Shown here: in pieces, positions 1 through 8,237 of the stretch
Layout: the number at the start of each line of letters is the position of its first letter
Numbering within the stretch: the stretch's first letter is position 1
From: Bacillota bacterium
GTDB lineage: Bacteria > Bacillota > Clostridia > Tissierellales > Sedimentibacteraceae
Length of the DNA: 20,110 bases
Direction of reading: 5' to 3'
Assembly (NCBI GenBank): GCA_029239575.1
Contig: JARBUP010000016.1
Coordinates: 1 to 20,110, forward strand
Notes under the pieces: generated by a model
Seen by the model: the letters and a program-made list of their open reading frames with translations, nothing else
Told to the model about the DNA's origin: nothing
Databases searched by the model: none
Position numbers and translations under genes: made by a program

Positions 1-1514
1 CATATAGATTCAACCTTAAAACCTTTTATGCCATATGCATCAACAAGCTTTTCATAATTTACATCATCATAATTGTCTGTTTCTGAATATCTCGCTTTAG
101 AGAACATTCTCTGCCATTGTCTAACCATACCCAAAGTGTTGTTATTAAGCATTACTATTTTTATAGGTAGCTTATATTTAGCTATTGTAACCAACTCTTG
201 ACATGACATTCTAAAACTTCCATCACCTGTTATAAATACAGTCTTTTTATTTGGGTTTCCAACTTGAGCTCCTGTAGCTGCTCCAAATCCAAAGCCCATT
301 GTTCCAAGACCACCTGAAGTAATAAATTCATTGGATTTATTAAACATCCAATATTGTCCAGTCCACATTTGATGTTGACCAACATCAGTTACTACAATTG
401 TATTTTGATTATACATTTTGTTTATCGTATTTAAAATATTTTCAGGAATAAATTGCCCTTCAATATCATAATCTACTTTTTCAGATTTAATTTCATTAAG
501 CCATTGGCTTCTATCCGTTGATTCAGAGTTTTGTAAAAGATAATTTAAAATACTTTCCATATCTCCTATTAAAGGTATGCAATTATTTGTGTTTTTGTCC
601 ACTTCAGTTAAATCTATATCTATGTGTATTATTTTAGCATTTGGTGCGAATTTATCAGGACTTCCAATTACTCTGTCACTGAATCTCGCCCCTATTGCTA
701 TTAATAAATCACAATTAGTAACTGCCATATTTGTTTCTTTAGAACCATGCATACCTACAAATCCAAGTGAAAGTGGATTTCTTCTTGGTATTGTTCCAAG
801 ACCCATAAAGCTATTACATACTGGTATTCCTGCTTTTTCTGCAAATTGAAGTAAAAGATCATCATTTTTAGAAATTCTTACTCCACCACCTGCATATATT
901 ACAGGTCGTTTTGCTTCATTAATTAATTGTGCAGCTTTTCTTAAATTATTTTCTTGAGGCACAACAACTTCATTTTCATCAACTCTGTTTTGGCCTTTGA
1001 ATTCTGTTTGATGCATAAAAACATCTTTAGGAACATCAACTAAAACAGGACCAGGTCTTCCTTGTAAAGCTACTTTAACAGCTTCTCTTATAACAGATTC
1101 CAAATCTTCTACTTTTCTAACTAAATAATTATGCTTTGTTATAGATAGAGTTGCGCCAGTTATGTCAACTTCTTGGAAAGAATCTCTTCCAATTAAAGAA
1201 TTTGCAACTTGACCCGAAATTACCAATAAAGGTACAGAATCCATATAAGCATTTGCAATTCCAGTTACTGTATTTGTTGCACCAGGTCCTGATGTTGCAA
1301 TAAATACACCTAATTTTCCAGTGCTTCTTGCATATCCGTCTGCAGCATGAACACCATTTTGTTCATGAGCCGGCCTATATACTTTAAAATAATCAAGCTC
1401 ATCATATATAGCGTCAAAGAAGGGTATTACTGCTCCACCAGGATAACCAAATAATGTATCTATTTTATTTTCCTTTAAAACTTTTAAAATTATTTGTGAA
1501 CCTGACAGTTTCAT
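1..1514 (-). CDS. ilvB: Acetolactate synthase large (catalytic) subunit, 3' end outside window
   Basis: ThDP- and Mg-dependent enzyme that condenses two pyruvates, or pyruvate with 2-oxobutyrate, in the first common step of valine, leucine and isoleucine synthesis. About 504 residues are visible of a family length near 550, so only the C-terminus is cut by the window edge. The protein opens MKLSGSQIILKVLKENKIDT. It carries the N-terminal ThDP-binding segment FGYPGGAVIPFFDA, the catalytic glutamate in HEQNG (about E51), the segment SGPGATN, and the ThDP/Mg motif GDGSF near residue 430 with a downstream NN. The ATG is preceded by AAAGGTG at a good distance. It lies 71 bases after ilvC on the same strand and is probably co-transcribed with it from the ilvC T-box leader. 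Paralogues of this fold (pyruvate oxidase, glyoxylate carboligase) are less likely given the ilvC neighbour. Confidence 0.95.
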   Translation of the reverse strand, partial: MKLSGSQIILKVLKENKIDTLFGYPGGAVIPFFDAIYDELDYFKVYRPAHEQNGVHAADGYARSTGKLGVFIATSGPGATNTVTGIANAYMDSVPLLVISGQVANSLIGRDSFQEVDITGATLSITKHNYLVRKVEDLESVIREAVKVALQGRPGPVLVDVPKDVFMHQTEFKGQNRVDENEVVVPQENNLRKAAQLINEAKRPVIYAGGGVRISKNDDLLLQFAEKAGIPVCNSFMGLGTIPRRNPLSLGFVGMHGSKETNMAVTNCDLLIAIGARFSDRVIGSPDKFAPNAKIIHIDIDLTEVDKNTNNCIPLIGDMESILNYLLQNSESTDRSQWLNEIKSEKVDYDIEGQFIPENILNTINKMYNQNTIVVTDVGQHQMWTGQYWMFNKSNEFITSGGLGTMGFGFGAATGAQVGNPNKKTVFITGDGSFRMSCQELVTIAKYKLPIKIVMLNNNTLGMVRQWQRMFSKARYSETDNYDDVNYEKLVDAYGIKGFKVESI

Positions 1515-1555
1515 ATTTTCACCTTTTCTATGTTATATTTAATAATTTTATATTT

Positions 1556-1577
1556 AAGGACGCATATTTGCGTCCTT
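1556..1577 (-). other. Intercistronic hairpin between ilvC and ilvB
   Basis: A 9-base perfect stem (AAGGACGCA / TGCGTCCTT) with a 4-base loop sits just after the ilvC stop. The minus-strand sequence beyond it is A-rich and lacks a U-run, so it is not a standard terminator. I infer an mRNA-processing, stabilising or partial-attenuation hairpin that sets the ilvC:ilvB ratio. Confidence 0.5.
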
Positions 1578-1585
1578 ATTTCTTA

Positions 1586-2596
1586 CTATTCTTGACCTTC
1601 AGCAGGTTTTGCTATCCAAGACATCATTCCTCTTAATGTTTTACCAGTTTCGATGATTGGGTGTCTTAATTCATTTTCTTTTATTGCATAATATTGTGGC
1701 ATTCCAGCTTGGTTTTCAGAAATCCAGTTTGTAGCAAATGTTCCGTCTTGAATTTCAGTTAAAACTTTTTTCATTTCTTTTCTTGTTTCTTCATTTATTA
1801 TTCTTTTGCCAACCATGTAATCTCCGTATTCAGCAGTATGTGATACAGAATATCTCATGTTTTCAAATCCGCCTTCGAATATTAAGTCAACAATTAATTT
1901 CATTTCATGTAAGCATTCGAAATAAGCTATTTCTGGTTGGTATCCAGCTTCACATAATGTATCGAAACCAGCTTTGATTAATTCTGTAACACCACCGCAA
2001 AGTACAGCTTGTTCTCCGAATAAATCTGTTTCAGTTTCTTCTTTAAATGTAGTTTCGATAATACCTGCTCTTGTTCCACCTATTCCTTTTGCATATGCAA
2101 ATGCTATGTCTCTACACTTTCCTGTGTAATCTTGGTAAATTGCAAATACGTCCGGTACGCCTTTTCCTTCTTCATATTGTCTTCTTACTAAATGTCCAGG
2201 TCCTTTTGGAGCAACCATGAATACATCTATATTTGCTGGAGGCATTATTTGTTTAAATTGAATATTGAATCCGTGTGCAAATGCTATAGCATTTCCTTCT
2301 ACTAAGTTTGGAGCTATTTCTTCATCATAAATTTTCTTTTGAGTTGTGTCTGGAGCTAATATCATTATTATATCAGCTTCTTTAGCTGCTTCAGCAACAG
2401 TTTTAACAGTTAATCCGTGTGATTCTGCTTTTGCTTTTGATTTGCTTCCTTCTTGTAAACCTACTATAACTTCTACTCCGCTTTCTTGTAAATTACGAGC
2501 ATGAGCATGTCCTTGACTTCCGTAACCTATAATTGCAACTTTTTTACCTTCTAATACTTTTAAATCTGCATCCTTATCATAATACATTTGACCCAT
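1586..2596 (-). CDS. ilvC: Ketol-acid reductoisomerase (class I)
   Basis: Isomerises and reduces acetolactate or acetohydroxybutyrate with NADPH and Mg, the second step of branched-chain amino acid synthesis. It is 336 residues, the normal class I length. The dinucleotide-binding motif GYGSQG is at about residues 24-29. The cofactor loop GLQEGSKS (46-53) has serines typical of phosphate binding, hence NADPH preference. K131 in APKGPGH, D191 and E195 in TETDLFGEQ, and E227, E231 and S252 in the C-terminal helical domain fit the metal and substrate ligands of the family. The ATG has AGGAGG 8 bases upstream. A 150-base spacer separates it from the T-box terminator, and ilvB follows. Expression is expected to respond to uncharged branched-chain tRNA. 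Confidence 0.97.
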   Translation of the reverse strand: MGQMYYDKDADLKVLEGKKVAIIGYGSQGHAHARNLQESGVEVIVGLQEGSKSKAKAESHGLTVKTVAEAAKEADIIMILAPDTTQKKIYDEEIAPNLVEGNAIAFAHGFNIQFKQIMPPANIDVFMVAPKGPGHLVRRQYEEGKGVPDVFAIYQDYTGKCRDIAFAYAKGIGGTRAGIIETTFKEETETDLFGEQAVLCGGVTELIKAGFDTLCEAGYQPEIAYFECLHEMKLIVDLIFEGGFENMRYSVSHTAEYGDYMVGKRIINEETRKEMKKVLTEIQDGTFATNWISENQAGMPQYYAIKENELRHPIIETGKTLRGMMSWIAKPAEGQE

Positions 2597-2698
2597 TTTT
2601 GTTTCCTCCTAAGATTATTTAAATTAATTTTTATTTATTAGTAGTTATACAAATTAATATATTTATTTGATGAACTATAATTAACTATAAAAAAGATA

Positions 2699-2727
2699 GG
2701 CCTTCCTAAAAAGGAACCGTCTCTAAA
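2699..2727 (-). repeat. Possible decayed copy of the GGGACGG-type repeat
   Basis: Read on the minus strand this segment has AGAGACGGTTCC followed by a short AGGAA/TTCCT inverted repeat. It resembles the AGGGACGG / CCGTCCCT arms seen intact near 12031-12093. It lies in the ilvC 5' leader between the T-box terminator and the gene. The resemblance is short, so this is tentative. Confidence 0.3.
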
Positions 2728-2750
2728 AATGATAATTTTTCTATATAAAT

Positions 2751-3010
2751 AAAAAAACTTCTATCTCTATATATAAACAGTTTATATATAGGGACAGAAG
2801 TTTTTTCCGTGGTACCACCCTAATTCGCAGCTACGCTGCCTCATTGACTTTTAACACGAGTCGTGCTCTGCTTCAGAAACAAATTACTCTTCAGCAAGAG
2901 AGCTCAGGAGTTGAGTTATACATACAAATACATTTACCAACTCCCACCAACGTTGGCTCTCTTAAAAATTATAATTGTATCTTTTTCTCCATCAAAGCTT
3001 TTTCAATAAT
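2751..3010 (-). promoter_or_regulatory. T-box leader of ilvC-ilvB, probable Leu (CTC) specifier
   Basis: Reading down the minus strand there is a stem I region with AGAGAGCC and a GGTGGGAG-type distal loop. The specifier region follows as AACTCAACTCCTGAG, with CTC at 2913-2915. The T-box AGGGTGGTACCACGG comes next (about 2807-2821). The terminator is a long hairpin (about 2757-2802) with a run of U residues. The T-box and the 5' arm of the terminator give the alternative antiterminator. Compared with the other two leaders (ATC directly before ACTCCTGAG) there is one extra base, so TCA is the alternative reading. CTC makes biological sense for ilvC-ilvB, since leucine is a pathway end product. 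Confidence 0.9.
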
Positions 3011-3021
3011 ATATTTTTCTT

Positions 3022-3050
3022 ATTATAGAAAAACAAACTCGTTTTGTCAA
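3022..3050 (-). promoter_or_regulatory. Promoter of the ilvC T-box transcript
   Basis: Minus-strand TTGACA (3045-3050), a 17-base spacer and TATAAT (3022-3027) form an exact vegetative promoter just upstream of the T-box leader. Confidence 0.88.
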
Positions 3051-3104
3051 TAAACTTTTTTATAAATAAACTATTTTTTTTATTTCTTATTCAATTTTAC
3101 GTAT

Positions 3105-3184
3105 ACTTTGTCATTCTGAGCGTTAGCGAAGGACTCTAAAAATGTTGAAATTATAGATACTTCGCTATAGCTCATATGACAAGT
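3105..3184. repeat. REP-like palindromic repeat, copy 1
   Basis: The left arm ACTTTGTCATTCTGAGCG with TAGCGAAGGA and the right arm ACTTCGCTATAGCTCATATG with GACAAGT form an imperfect 80-base stem-loop. A second well-kept copy is at 18114-18190 and further copies lie at 18807-18941. It sits between the ACT-domain gene and the ilvC promoter, where it could also act as an RNA 3' end. Confidence 0.8.
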
Positions 3185-3215
3185 AGCAGAAACTTACATT
3201 TTCGAGAAACAATCA

Positions 3216-3446
3216 TTACATTACTTCTACATCATAAACATCTACAAGTTTTTGCATTTGTAAAACAGCATTTTCTATATTTAATTTTTCTGAATCTTCT
3301 AATGTTATCTTTAGTTGAGAATTATTTGAATCTATTTCTGTCATAGAAAATTCTTTTACAACAAACTGTTTTCTTCTTAAAGTTGTTAAAACTCTTGCTG
3401 CTGAATCTACTCCGCTTGTTACTTTAAAACTAAATGTACTGCACAT
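3216..3446 (-). CDS. ACT-domain protein, IlvM/IlvN-like acetolactate synthase regulatory subunit
   Basis: A single ACT domain of 76 residues, close in size to the short IlvM type and about half the usual IlvN length. The visible pattern is FSFKVTSGVDSAARVLTTLR (ligand-binding loop and first helix), a middle strand ending LKITLED, then a second helix and the final strand VDVYDVEVM. By family it would bind the large subunit IlvB, activate it and confer end-product feedback. The start is placed at the internal ATG because AGGAGG lies 7 bases before it; an upstream in-frame ATG at 3497 lacks a site. Its own promoter and Ile-type T-box lie upstream. ilvC-ilvB follow after a repeat element and a separate promoter, so it is not simply co-transcribed with its presumed partner. 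Another ACT regulatory role is possible. Confidence 0.8.
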   Translation of the reverse strand: MCSTFSFKVTSGVDSAARVLTTLRRKQFVVKEFSMTEIDSNNSQLKITLEDSEKLNIENAVLQMQKLVDVYDVEVM

Positions 3447-3550
3447 ATTATTATCCTCCTGATATATATAAATAGTATTTTTTACTTGAGTTAGCATTAA
3501 AATAATTTAGTCATCACAATAATTATTTCGAGTTGAGGGTTCGCAGTTAT

Positions 3551-3840
3551 AAAAAAAACCCCTCGTCTCTACATATATATGTATATATGTAGGGACGAAA
3601 GGTCTTTCGTGGTACCACCCTATTTTGCGATATGGAAAATATCGCCTCAGTCAAGTCGAAAAAAGATATCTTTTTTGAACTTTATTCTTTTAACGCAGAA
3701 TTACGTCCTTGCTTACTAACATCCTTCGGCTTGGAAGCTCTGGAGTGATCATTATATCTTTTAACACCGATTTTCACCAAGCATCGGCTCTCTGAAGTTA
3801 ATAATAGATATTTTTATCTCCGTCTTAGCTTTTGATTCAT
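3551..3840 (-). promoter_or_regulatory. T-box leader of the ACT-domain gene, Ile (ATC) specifier
   Basis: On the minus strand AGAGAGCCGATGCTTGGTG marks stem I. The specifier loop has ATC (3747-3749) directly followed by ACTCCAGAG. The T-box AGGGTGGTACCACG is at about 3608-3622. The terminator hairpin is at about 3559-3603 with a run of T residues at its 3' side. Uncharged isoleucine tRNA is expected to stabilise the antiterminator and allow expression. Confidence 0.92.
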
Positions 3841-3848
3841 TTGTTTTT

Positions 3849-3877
3849 ATTATACACACAGCATTTCCTTGTGTCAA
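3849..3877 (-). promoter_or_regulatory. Promoter of the ACT-gene T-box transcript
   Basis: Minus-strand TTGACA (3872-3877), 17-base spacer, TATAAT (3849-3854): an exact consensus. It is back to back with the ilvA promoter, about 45 bases away. Confidence 0.88.
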
Positions 3878-3923
3878 TACATATTTTATAAAATTTTTCG
3901 ATAATTATTTTACATAAATTTAC

Positions 3924-3952
3924 TTGACAAATAAAAAAATTGGATATACAAT
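3924..3952 (+). promoter_or_regulatory. Promoter of the ilvA T-box transcript
   Basis: TTGACA (3924-3929), 17-base spacer, TACAAT (3947-3952). Transcription would begin near 3960, giving a leader of roughly 290 bases before the ilvA start. Confidence 0.88.
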
Positions 3953-3958
3953 CTGAAT

Positions 3959-4212
3959 AAATTATAAATTTCGCTGATGGAGACATGTGTTTATAGTATG
4001 TTTATAGAGAGCTATTGTTTGGTGTAAAATAGCAGCATTAATATACACGAATCACTCCTGAGAACTTTTCCGAATATAAAAGTAAGATAAAGCGTCTGGC
4101 ACCGTTAAAATGCCTATATTTATTTAATTATATTAAACGAATAAAGAGGTGTTTTACACAATTAAGGTGGTACCGCGGGTTTTCTCGTCCTTTCGAGAAT
4201 ACTCGCTTTTTT
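3959..4212 (+). promoter_or_regulatory. T-box leader of ilvA, Ile (ATC) specifier
   Basis: Stem I is marked by AGAGAGC and GGTGTAAAATAGC. The specifier ATC is at 4051-4053, directly before ACTCCTGAG. The T-box AAGGTGGTACCGCGG is at 4164-4178. The terminator stem at 4175-4207 has an apical CTCG/CGAG stem and is followed by TTTTTT. An isoleucine specifier fits ilvA, the first committed enzyme of isoleucine synthesis. Confidence 0.93.
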
Positions 4213-4249
4213 ATTACAAAAAATTAATTTACCCAAAGTCGGAGGATAT

Positions 4250-5482
4250 ATGAAAACTAAATTTACTGATTATGAAAATTTAAATCATGAAGAAAATATA
4301 AGAAATGCAGCAAACAAACTTGAAGGAACTATTAAAAAAACATCTTTAATTTATAGCGATTTTTTTAGCAAAGAATATGGAAATAATGTATATATAAAAC
4401 CTGAAAATTTGCAGGTTACAGGATCTTTTAAGGTAAGAGGAGCATTCAATAAAATTTCAAATCTAACTGATGAAGAAAAAGCTAAAGGAGTTATTACTGC
4501 TTCTGCAGGTAACCATGCTCAAGGTGTAGCTTTGTCCGCTCAAAAGGCTGGAGTTAAAGCAATTATTGTGATGCCGACAGTAACTCCATTAATAAAAGTA
4601 GAAGGTACACGTTCATATGGAGCTGAAGTAGTATTGTCTGGTAATGTTTATGACGAATCATACAAAGAAGCGTTGCGTCTATCCAAAGAAACAGGATATA
4701 CTTTTGTACATGCATTTGATGATTATGATGTACTTTGTGGACAAGGAACCTTAGGTCTTGAAATACTTGAAGACCTACCAAATATAGATGAAATTCTTGT
4801 TCCTGTAGGAGGAGGCGGATTAATAAGTGGTGTTGCTTTAATTGCAAAAGCTATTAAACCATCCATTCGCATTACTGGTGTTGAACCTGTAGGTGCTCTT
4901 ACAATGAAAACATGTATGGATGAAGGCTGCGTTGTTGAACTTGAACGCATAAGCACAACAGCAGAAGGTGTTGCAGTAAAAAGAGCAGGTGATTTAACAT
5001 ATGAAATAGTAAATAAATATGTTGATGGAATAATTGAAGTAACTGAAGAAGATATGACTGAAGCACTTTTAATGCTTGTAGAAAAGCATAAATTAATAGC
5101 TGAAACATCCGGTGTACTTTCTTTGGCAGCTCTTAAAAAATTAAATTTTAAAAATAAAAATGTTGCATGTATAGTAAGTGGCGGTAACATAGATGTATTA
5201 ACTATTTCATCTTTAATAAATAAAGGACTTGTATCAAGAGGACGTATATTTTGTTTTTCTGTTGATCTGCCAGATAAACCTGGACAACTCTTAAAAGTTT
5301 CTCAAATATTAGCTGATGCTGGAGCTAATGTTATTAAACTTGAGCATAACCAATTTAAAGCAATGGATAGATTCATGAATGTGCAACTTGAGGTAACAGC
5401 TGAAACAAATGGAGAAAAACACATACAACAAATTTTGAATACTTTAATAAATGAACAATTTAAAATTCATAGAATATACTAA
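4250..5482 (+). CDS. ilvA: Threonine ammonia-lyase (threonine dehydratase) with C-terminal ACT domain
   Basis: PLP enzyme that deaminates threonine to 2-oxobutyrate, which enters isoleucine synthesis through acetolactate synthase. It has 410 residues. The fold type II catalytic core fills about residues 1-320, with the PLP lysine K61 in GSFKVRGA, the substrate loop SAGNHAQG and the phosphate-binding glycine loop GGGGL. A single ACT domain follows from about residue 335 (FSVDLPDKPGQLLKVSQILA). This architecture is shared by the catabolic TdcB-like and the clostridial biosynthetic enzymes. The isoleucine T-box in front argues for the biosynthetic role. The start ATG has GGAGG 6 bases upstream. 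A feedback effect of isoleucine or valine through the ACT domain is expected from the family. Confidence 0.95.
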   Translation: MKTKFTDYENLNHEENIRNAANKLEGTIKKTSLIYSDFFSKEYGNNVYIKPENLQVTGSFKVRGAFNKISNLTDEEKAKGVITASAGNHAQGVALSAQKAGVKAIIVMPTVTPLIKVEGTRSYGAEVVLSGNVYDESYKEALRLSKETGYTFVHAFDDYDVLCGQGTLGLEILEDLPNIDEILVPVGGGGLISGVALIAKAIKPSIRITGVEPVGALTMKTCMDEGCVVELERISTTAEGVAVKRAGDLTYEIVNKYVDGIIEVTEEDMTEALLMLVEKHKLIAETSGVLSLAALKKLNFKNKNVACIVSGGNIDVLTISSLINKGLVSRGRIFCFSVDLPDKPGQLLKVSQILADAGANVIKLEHNQFKAMDRFMNVQLEVTAETNGEKHIQQILNTLINEQFKIHRIY

Positions 5483-5499
5483 GATTTAAACTTATAAAA

Positions 5500-5523
5500 G
5501 ACCCGCCAATTAATTGACGGGCC
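5500..5523 (-). terminator. Terminator between convergent ilvA and ppaC
   Basis: Two 12-base arms (GGCCCGTCAATT / AATTGGCGGGTC) read on the minus strand pair completely if two G-U wobbles are allowed, and TCTTTTAT follows. On the plus strand the same positions give mismatches and no clear U-run. It therefore best serves the dnaD-dnaI-ppaC transcript, with possible weaker action on ilvA. Confidence 0.7.
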
Positions 5524-5581
5524 TCTGTGCTATTTAAACTCTTTTTTATAATTAATAATTATGTAATAATTATTATTTAAC

Positions 5582-7207
5582 TTATCTTATATTATTCAAA
5601 GCATGTACTACACCAGGAACAATTTGTTTTTTTCTTGATACACAATCTTCGACATAAACTCCTTGATAAACATTCTCTTTGTTAAATATGCTTTCAATAA
5701 GTTTTTCTCTAAGAGAAGAATAAAAAATGTACGAACCTTCATTTATTATATCAGTAACAGCCATAATTACAAGAAAATATTTATTTTCTTCTGTAATTCT
5801 ATCGATGAGATTTATGTATACTTCTTTATTGTCCATTATTTGATTAATATCTAAAGTAAATACTTGTGAAATTCCTACATCATTATATTCAAGGTTGAAT
5901 TTTTTAAAATCTTCATAAAATACTTCTTCTTTAGTTTTAGATTCAAGAGAAGTCCCAGCCTTAAACATTTCCATTGCATAATCACTTAAATTTACATCAG
6001 CTATTTTTAAAAGTTCATTTACAGCCTCTCTGTCCATTCCAGTTGTTGTCGGAGATTTCAACATTAGAGTGTCCGAAATAATACCGGATAGCATAAGACC
6101 TGCAATTTTTTTATCTATTTGTATACCATTTTCTCTATACATTCTAAATATTATTGTATTAGTACTACCTACAGGAATATTTCTAAAACTGATAGGTACA
6201 ATTGTTTTAATATCACCTATTTTATGGTGGTCAACAACTTCAAGTATTTCTGCTTGTTCAATACCTTCTGCACTTTGTCCATATTCATTGTGGTCAACTA
6301 AAATAACTTTTTTCCTTGTAGGGCTGATAATATCTTTTCTACTAAGAATACCTAAATATTTTTTATCATTTGAAATTACAGGGAATTTTGAATGTTTTGA
6401 ACTTTGTATATCTTCCTTGCAATCATCAAGATAGTCGGATTCTCTAAATAAAACTAAATCCTTTGATTTCATTATACAGTCAACATGCTTGGCTAAACCG
6501 ATATTTTTTGCAGTGTAATATGTTTTATGAGGAGTTATTATAATACTTACCTTGTTTTTTTTAGCTAATTGAATTAATTCATCAGAAACTTGTAAATTTC
6601 CAGTAACTATAATTAATTTTACTCCTATTTCTAAAGCATAACCTATTATATCATGTCTGTCTCCAACTATGACAATGGATTCTTTATTTAATGAACCTGA
6701 TTTCCTTAATGTTTTTTCTTCAAAAGCAGCAACTATGATTTCTCCATCAATTATTTCATCAAATTGCAATAATTTATTTCCATCCAGCGTTTCAACTATA
6801 TTGTCATAAGTAGTGCATAAAAGTCTTTGGTCCGTTTTTATCAAACTCATTGCGATATCTTTCATGGTAACTAAACCCAAAAGATTATTATGTTCATCCA
6901 CTATTGGAAGTGTGTTTAATTTGTTTTCATTCATATAAAAATACGCATAGTTAATAGACTGTTTTTCATTTATAGATTTTACTTTTTCGTAATTTAAATC
7001 TTTAATTTGTATTTGGACATTTTTAAGTGTTTCAGGTGTTTCCATATTAAAATAATTTAATACAAACTGTGTTTCTTTATTTAATTTTCCTAAAACATAG
7101 GGCTTTGATTTTTCACCTAATTTGTTTTTTAAATCAGATAAAGCTATGGCTGCACATGCACTGTCCGTATCTGGCGACCTGTGGCCGAATATTAAATTGT
7201 GTTTCAT
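5582..7207 (-). CDS. ppaC: Manganese-dependent inorganic pyrophosphatase, family II, with CBS and DRTGG regulatory domains
   Basis: Hydrolyses pyrophosphate to phosphate, pulling biosynthetic and nucleic-acid polymerisation reactions forward. It has 541 residues from the chosen ATG. The DHH-type catalytic domain is split: H9, D13 and D15 lie in GHRSPDTDS, then a regulatory insert (first CBS about 70-125, DRTGG-like region about 130-245, second CBS about 246-297), then VDHNE (D305) and DHH (326-328). The C-terminal DHHA2 domain ends in the substrate-binding SRKKQ motif (524-528). CBS-PPases of this layout in clostridia are inhibited by AMP/ADP and activated by diadenosine polyphosphates, so the enzyme probably senses energy state. 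An ATG 33 bases upstream is in frame but has no ribosome site; the chosen one has AAAGGA 10 bases before it. It is the last gene after dnaD and dnaI-like genes, with a 43-base gap. Confidence 0.93.
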   Translation of the reverse strand: MKHNLIFGHRSPDTDSACAAIALSDLKNKLGEKSKPYVLGKLNKETQFVLNYFNMETPETLKNVQIQIKDLNYEKVKSINEKQSINYAYFYMNENKLNTLPIVDEHNNLLGLVTMKDIAMSLIKTDQRLLCTTYDNIVETLDGNKLLQFDEIIDGEIIVAAFEEKTLRKSGSLNKESIVIVGDRHDIIGYALEIGVKLIIVTGNLQVSDELIQLAKKNKVSIIITPHKTYYTAKNIGLAKHVDCIMKSKDLVLFRESDYLDDCKEDIQSSKHSKFPVISNDKKYLGILSRKDIISPTRKKVILVDHNEYGQSAEGIEQAEILEVVDHHKIGDIKTIVPISFRNIPVGSTNTIIFRMYRENGIQIDKKIAGLMLSGIISDTLMLKSPTTTGMDREAVNELLKIADVNLSDYAMEMFKAGTSLESKTKEEVFYEDFKKFNLEYNDVGISQVFTLDINQIMDNKEVYINLIDRITEENKYFLVIMAVTDIINEGSYIFYSSLREKLIESIFNKENVYQGVYVEDCVSRKKQIVPGVVHALNNIR

Positions 7208-7250
7208 ACTTGAATTTTCCTTTACTACATTATTTATCATTACTTAATTA

Positions 7251-8237
7251 TTATTTGCTTTCCCATCTTAAATCTTTTCCGTAAAACTTAAGTGGAACAA
7301 AATTATTGAAAACTCTGGACATAATCCTATCAGAATATGTTGAAGCTAATTGTTCTAATGACAAATTAGTTGAAATTATAGTTTTCTTTTCCGTAATTAA
7401 TCTTTCGTTTATTATATTAAATAGCTCTGCATTTGTAAATGAATTATTAAACTCAGTTCCTAAATCATCAATTATTAAAAGCTCTGATTCAAACATTAAG
7501 TTGTAATTCATTCTATTTTCTTCAGATTCAGTTGCTCTATTAAATTTATGATTTTCTAATATTTCAAATAAATTAAATGCAGATTGGTATAATACAACTC
7601 TTTCTTCATCTATTAATGATTTTGCTATGCAGTTGCACATAAAAGTTTTTCCAAGGCCTGTACCACCATAAAAAAGCAAATTCATATTAGTTTTATCAAA
7701 ATTAGAACAAAAATCATCGCATGATTGAAGAATATTATACATGTTTTGTTTTGGCGTTAGTTTTTCAGAGCTATATGGTTCAGAACTAAAAACATTAATA
7801 TCAAATGAATCAAAATTTTCTTTTTTCAACATGTGTACCATGTTGGACATTTGATATAAATGATTTGTAATTTGTTTGTTGAAACACTTGCATCTTTTAC
7901 CATCCTGTGTGTAGCCCGTATCACTACACATTTTACACTCAAAATCAGGTTCAGTAAAATTTTGAGGAATTTTATATTTAATAAAAAGTCCTTTCTTTTT
8001 ATTTTTTAAACTTTCTATTTCAAGTTTTATTTTGCTTATTTCTTCTTCTTGATTTGCACTTTTAGTCAAAAATATCTTAGAAATTTTAATGCTATTTAAT
8101 TTTATTTGTTTATCTATTTCCTCTAAATTTGGTACCCTGTCATAAAGCTCATCTTTTCTTAAGTCTGCGTCTTGCTCTGCTTTAAGGCGTTTCTTATTGT
8201 AACCAGTCATAATATTTTCAATTATTTGTCTGTTCAT
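7251..8237 (-). CDS. DnaI/DnaC-like replicative helicase loader (AAA+ ATPase)
   Basis: An ATPase that would load the replicative helicase onto DNA together with DnaD. It has 328 residues. A charged N-terminal helical region (1-95) is followed by a four-cysteine zinc-site candidate (C101, C104, C116, C118). The AAA+ domain has Walker A GGTGLGKT (191-198), Walker B LLIIDD (253-258), a STN sensor-like segment and an arginine-rich SDRIMSR segment near the end. This order matches the DnaI family of Gram-positive bacteria. The start codon directly follows the dnaD stop, and its ribosome site (AAGGGGGAT) lies inside the end of dnaD, so the two are translationally coupled. Phage- and transposon-borne IstB/DnaC relatives are possible, but there are no mobile genes around it. 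Confidence 0.9.
   Translation of the reverse strand: MNRQIIENIMTGYNKKRLKAEQDADLRKDELYDRVPNLEEIDKQIKLNSIKISKIFLTKSANQEEEISKIKLEIESLKNKKKGLFIKYKIPQNFTEPDFECKMCSDTGYTQDGKRCKCFNKQITNHLYQMSNMVHMLKKENFDSFDINVFSSEPYSSEKLTPKQNMYNILQSCDDFCSNFDKTNMNLLFYGGTGLGKTFMCNCIAKSLIDEERVVLYQSAFNLFEILENHKFNRATESEENRMNYNLMFESELLIIDDLGTEFNNSFTNAELFNIINERLITEKKTIISTNLSLEQLASTYSDRIMSRVFNNFVPLKFYGKDLRWESK

Noticed and set aside
577..849. 90-residue plus-strand open frame
   Set aside because: Antisense to ilvB, which reads continuously with all expected motifs.
2844..3053. 69-residue plus-strand open frame
   Set aside because: Lies entirely in the minus-strand T-box leader and promoter of ilvC; no ribosome site.
3447..3497. 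Upstream ATG extending the ACT-domain protein by 17 residues
   Set aside because: No ribosome site before it and the added residues do not belong to the ACT fold; the internal ATG has AGGAGG.
4723..5190. 155-residue open frame on the minus strand inside ilvA
   Set aside because: Antisense to a well-conserved ilvA catalytic region, no ribosome site, low-complexity serine/threonine-rich product.
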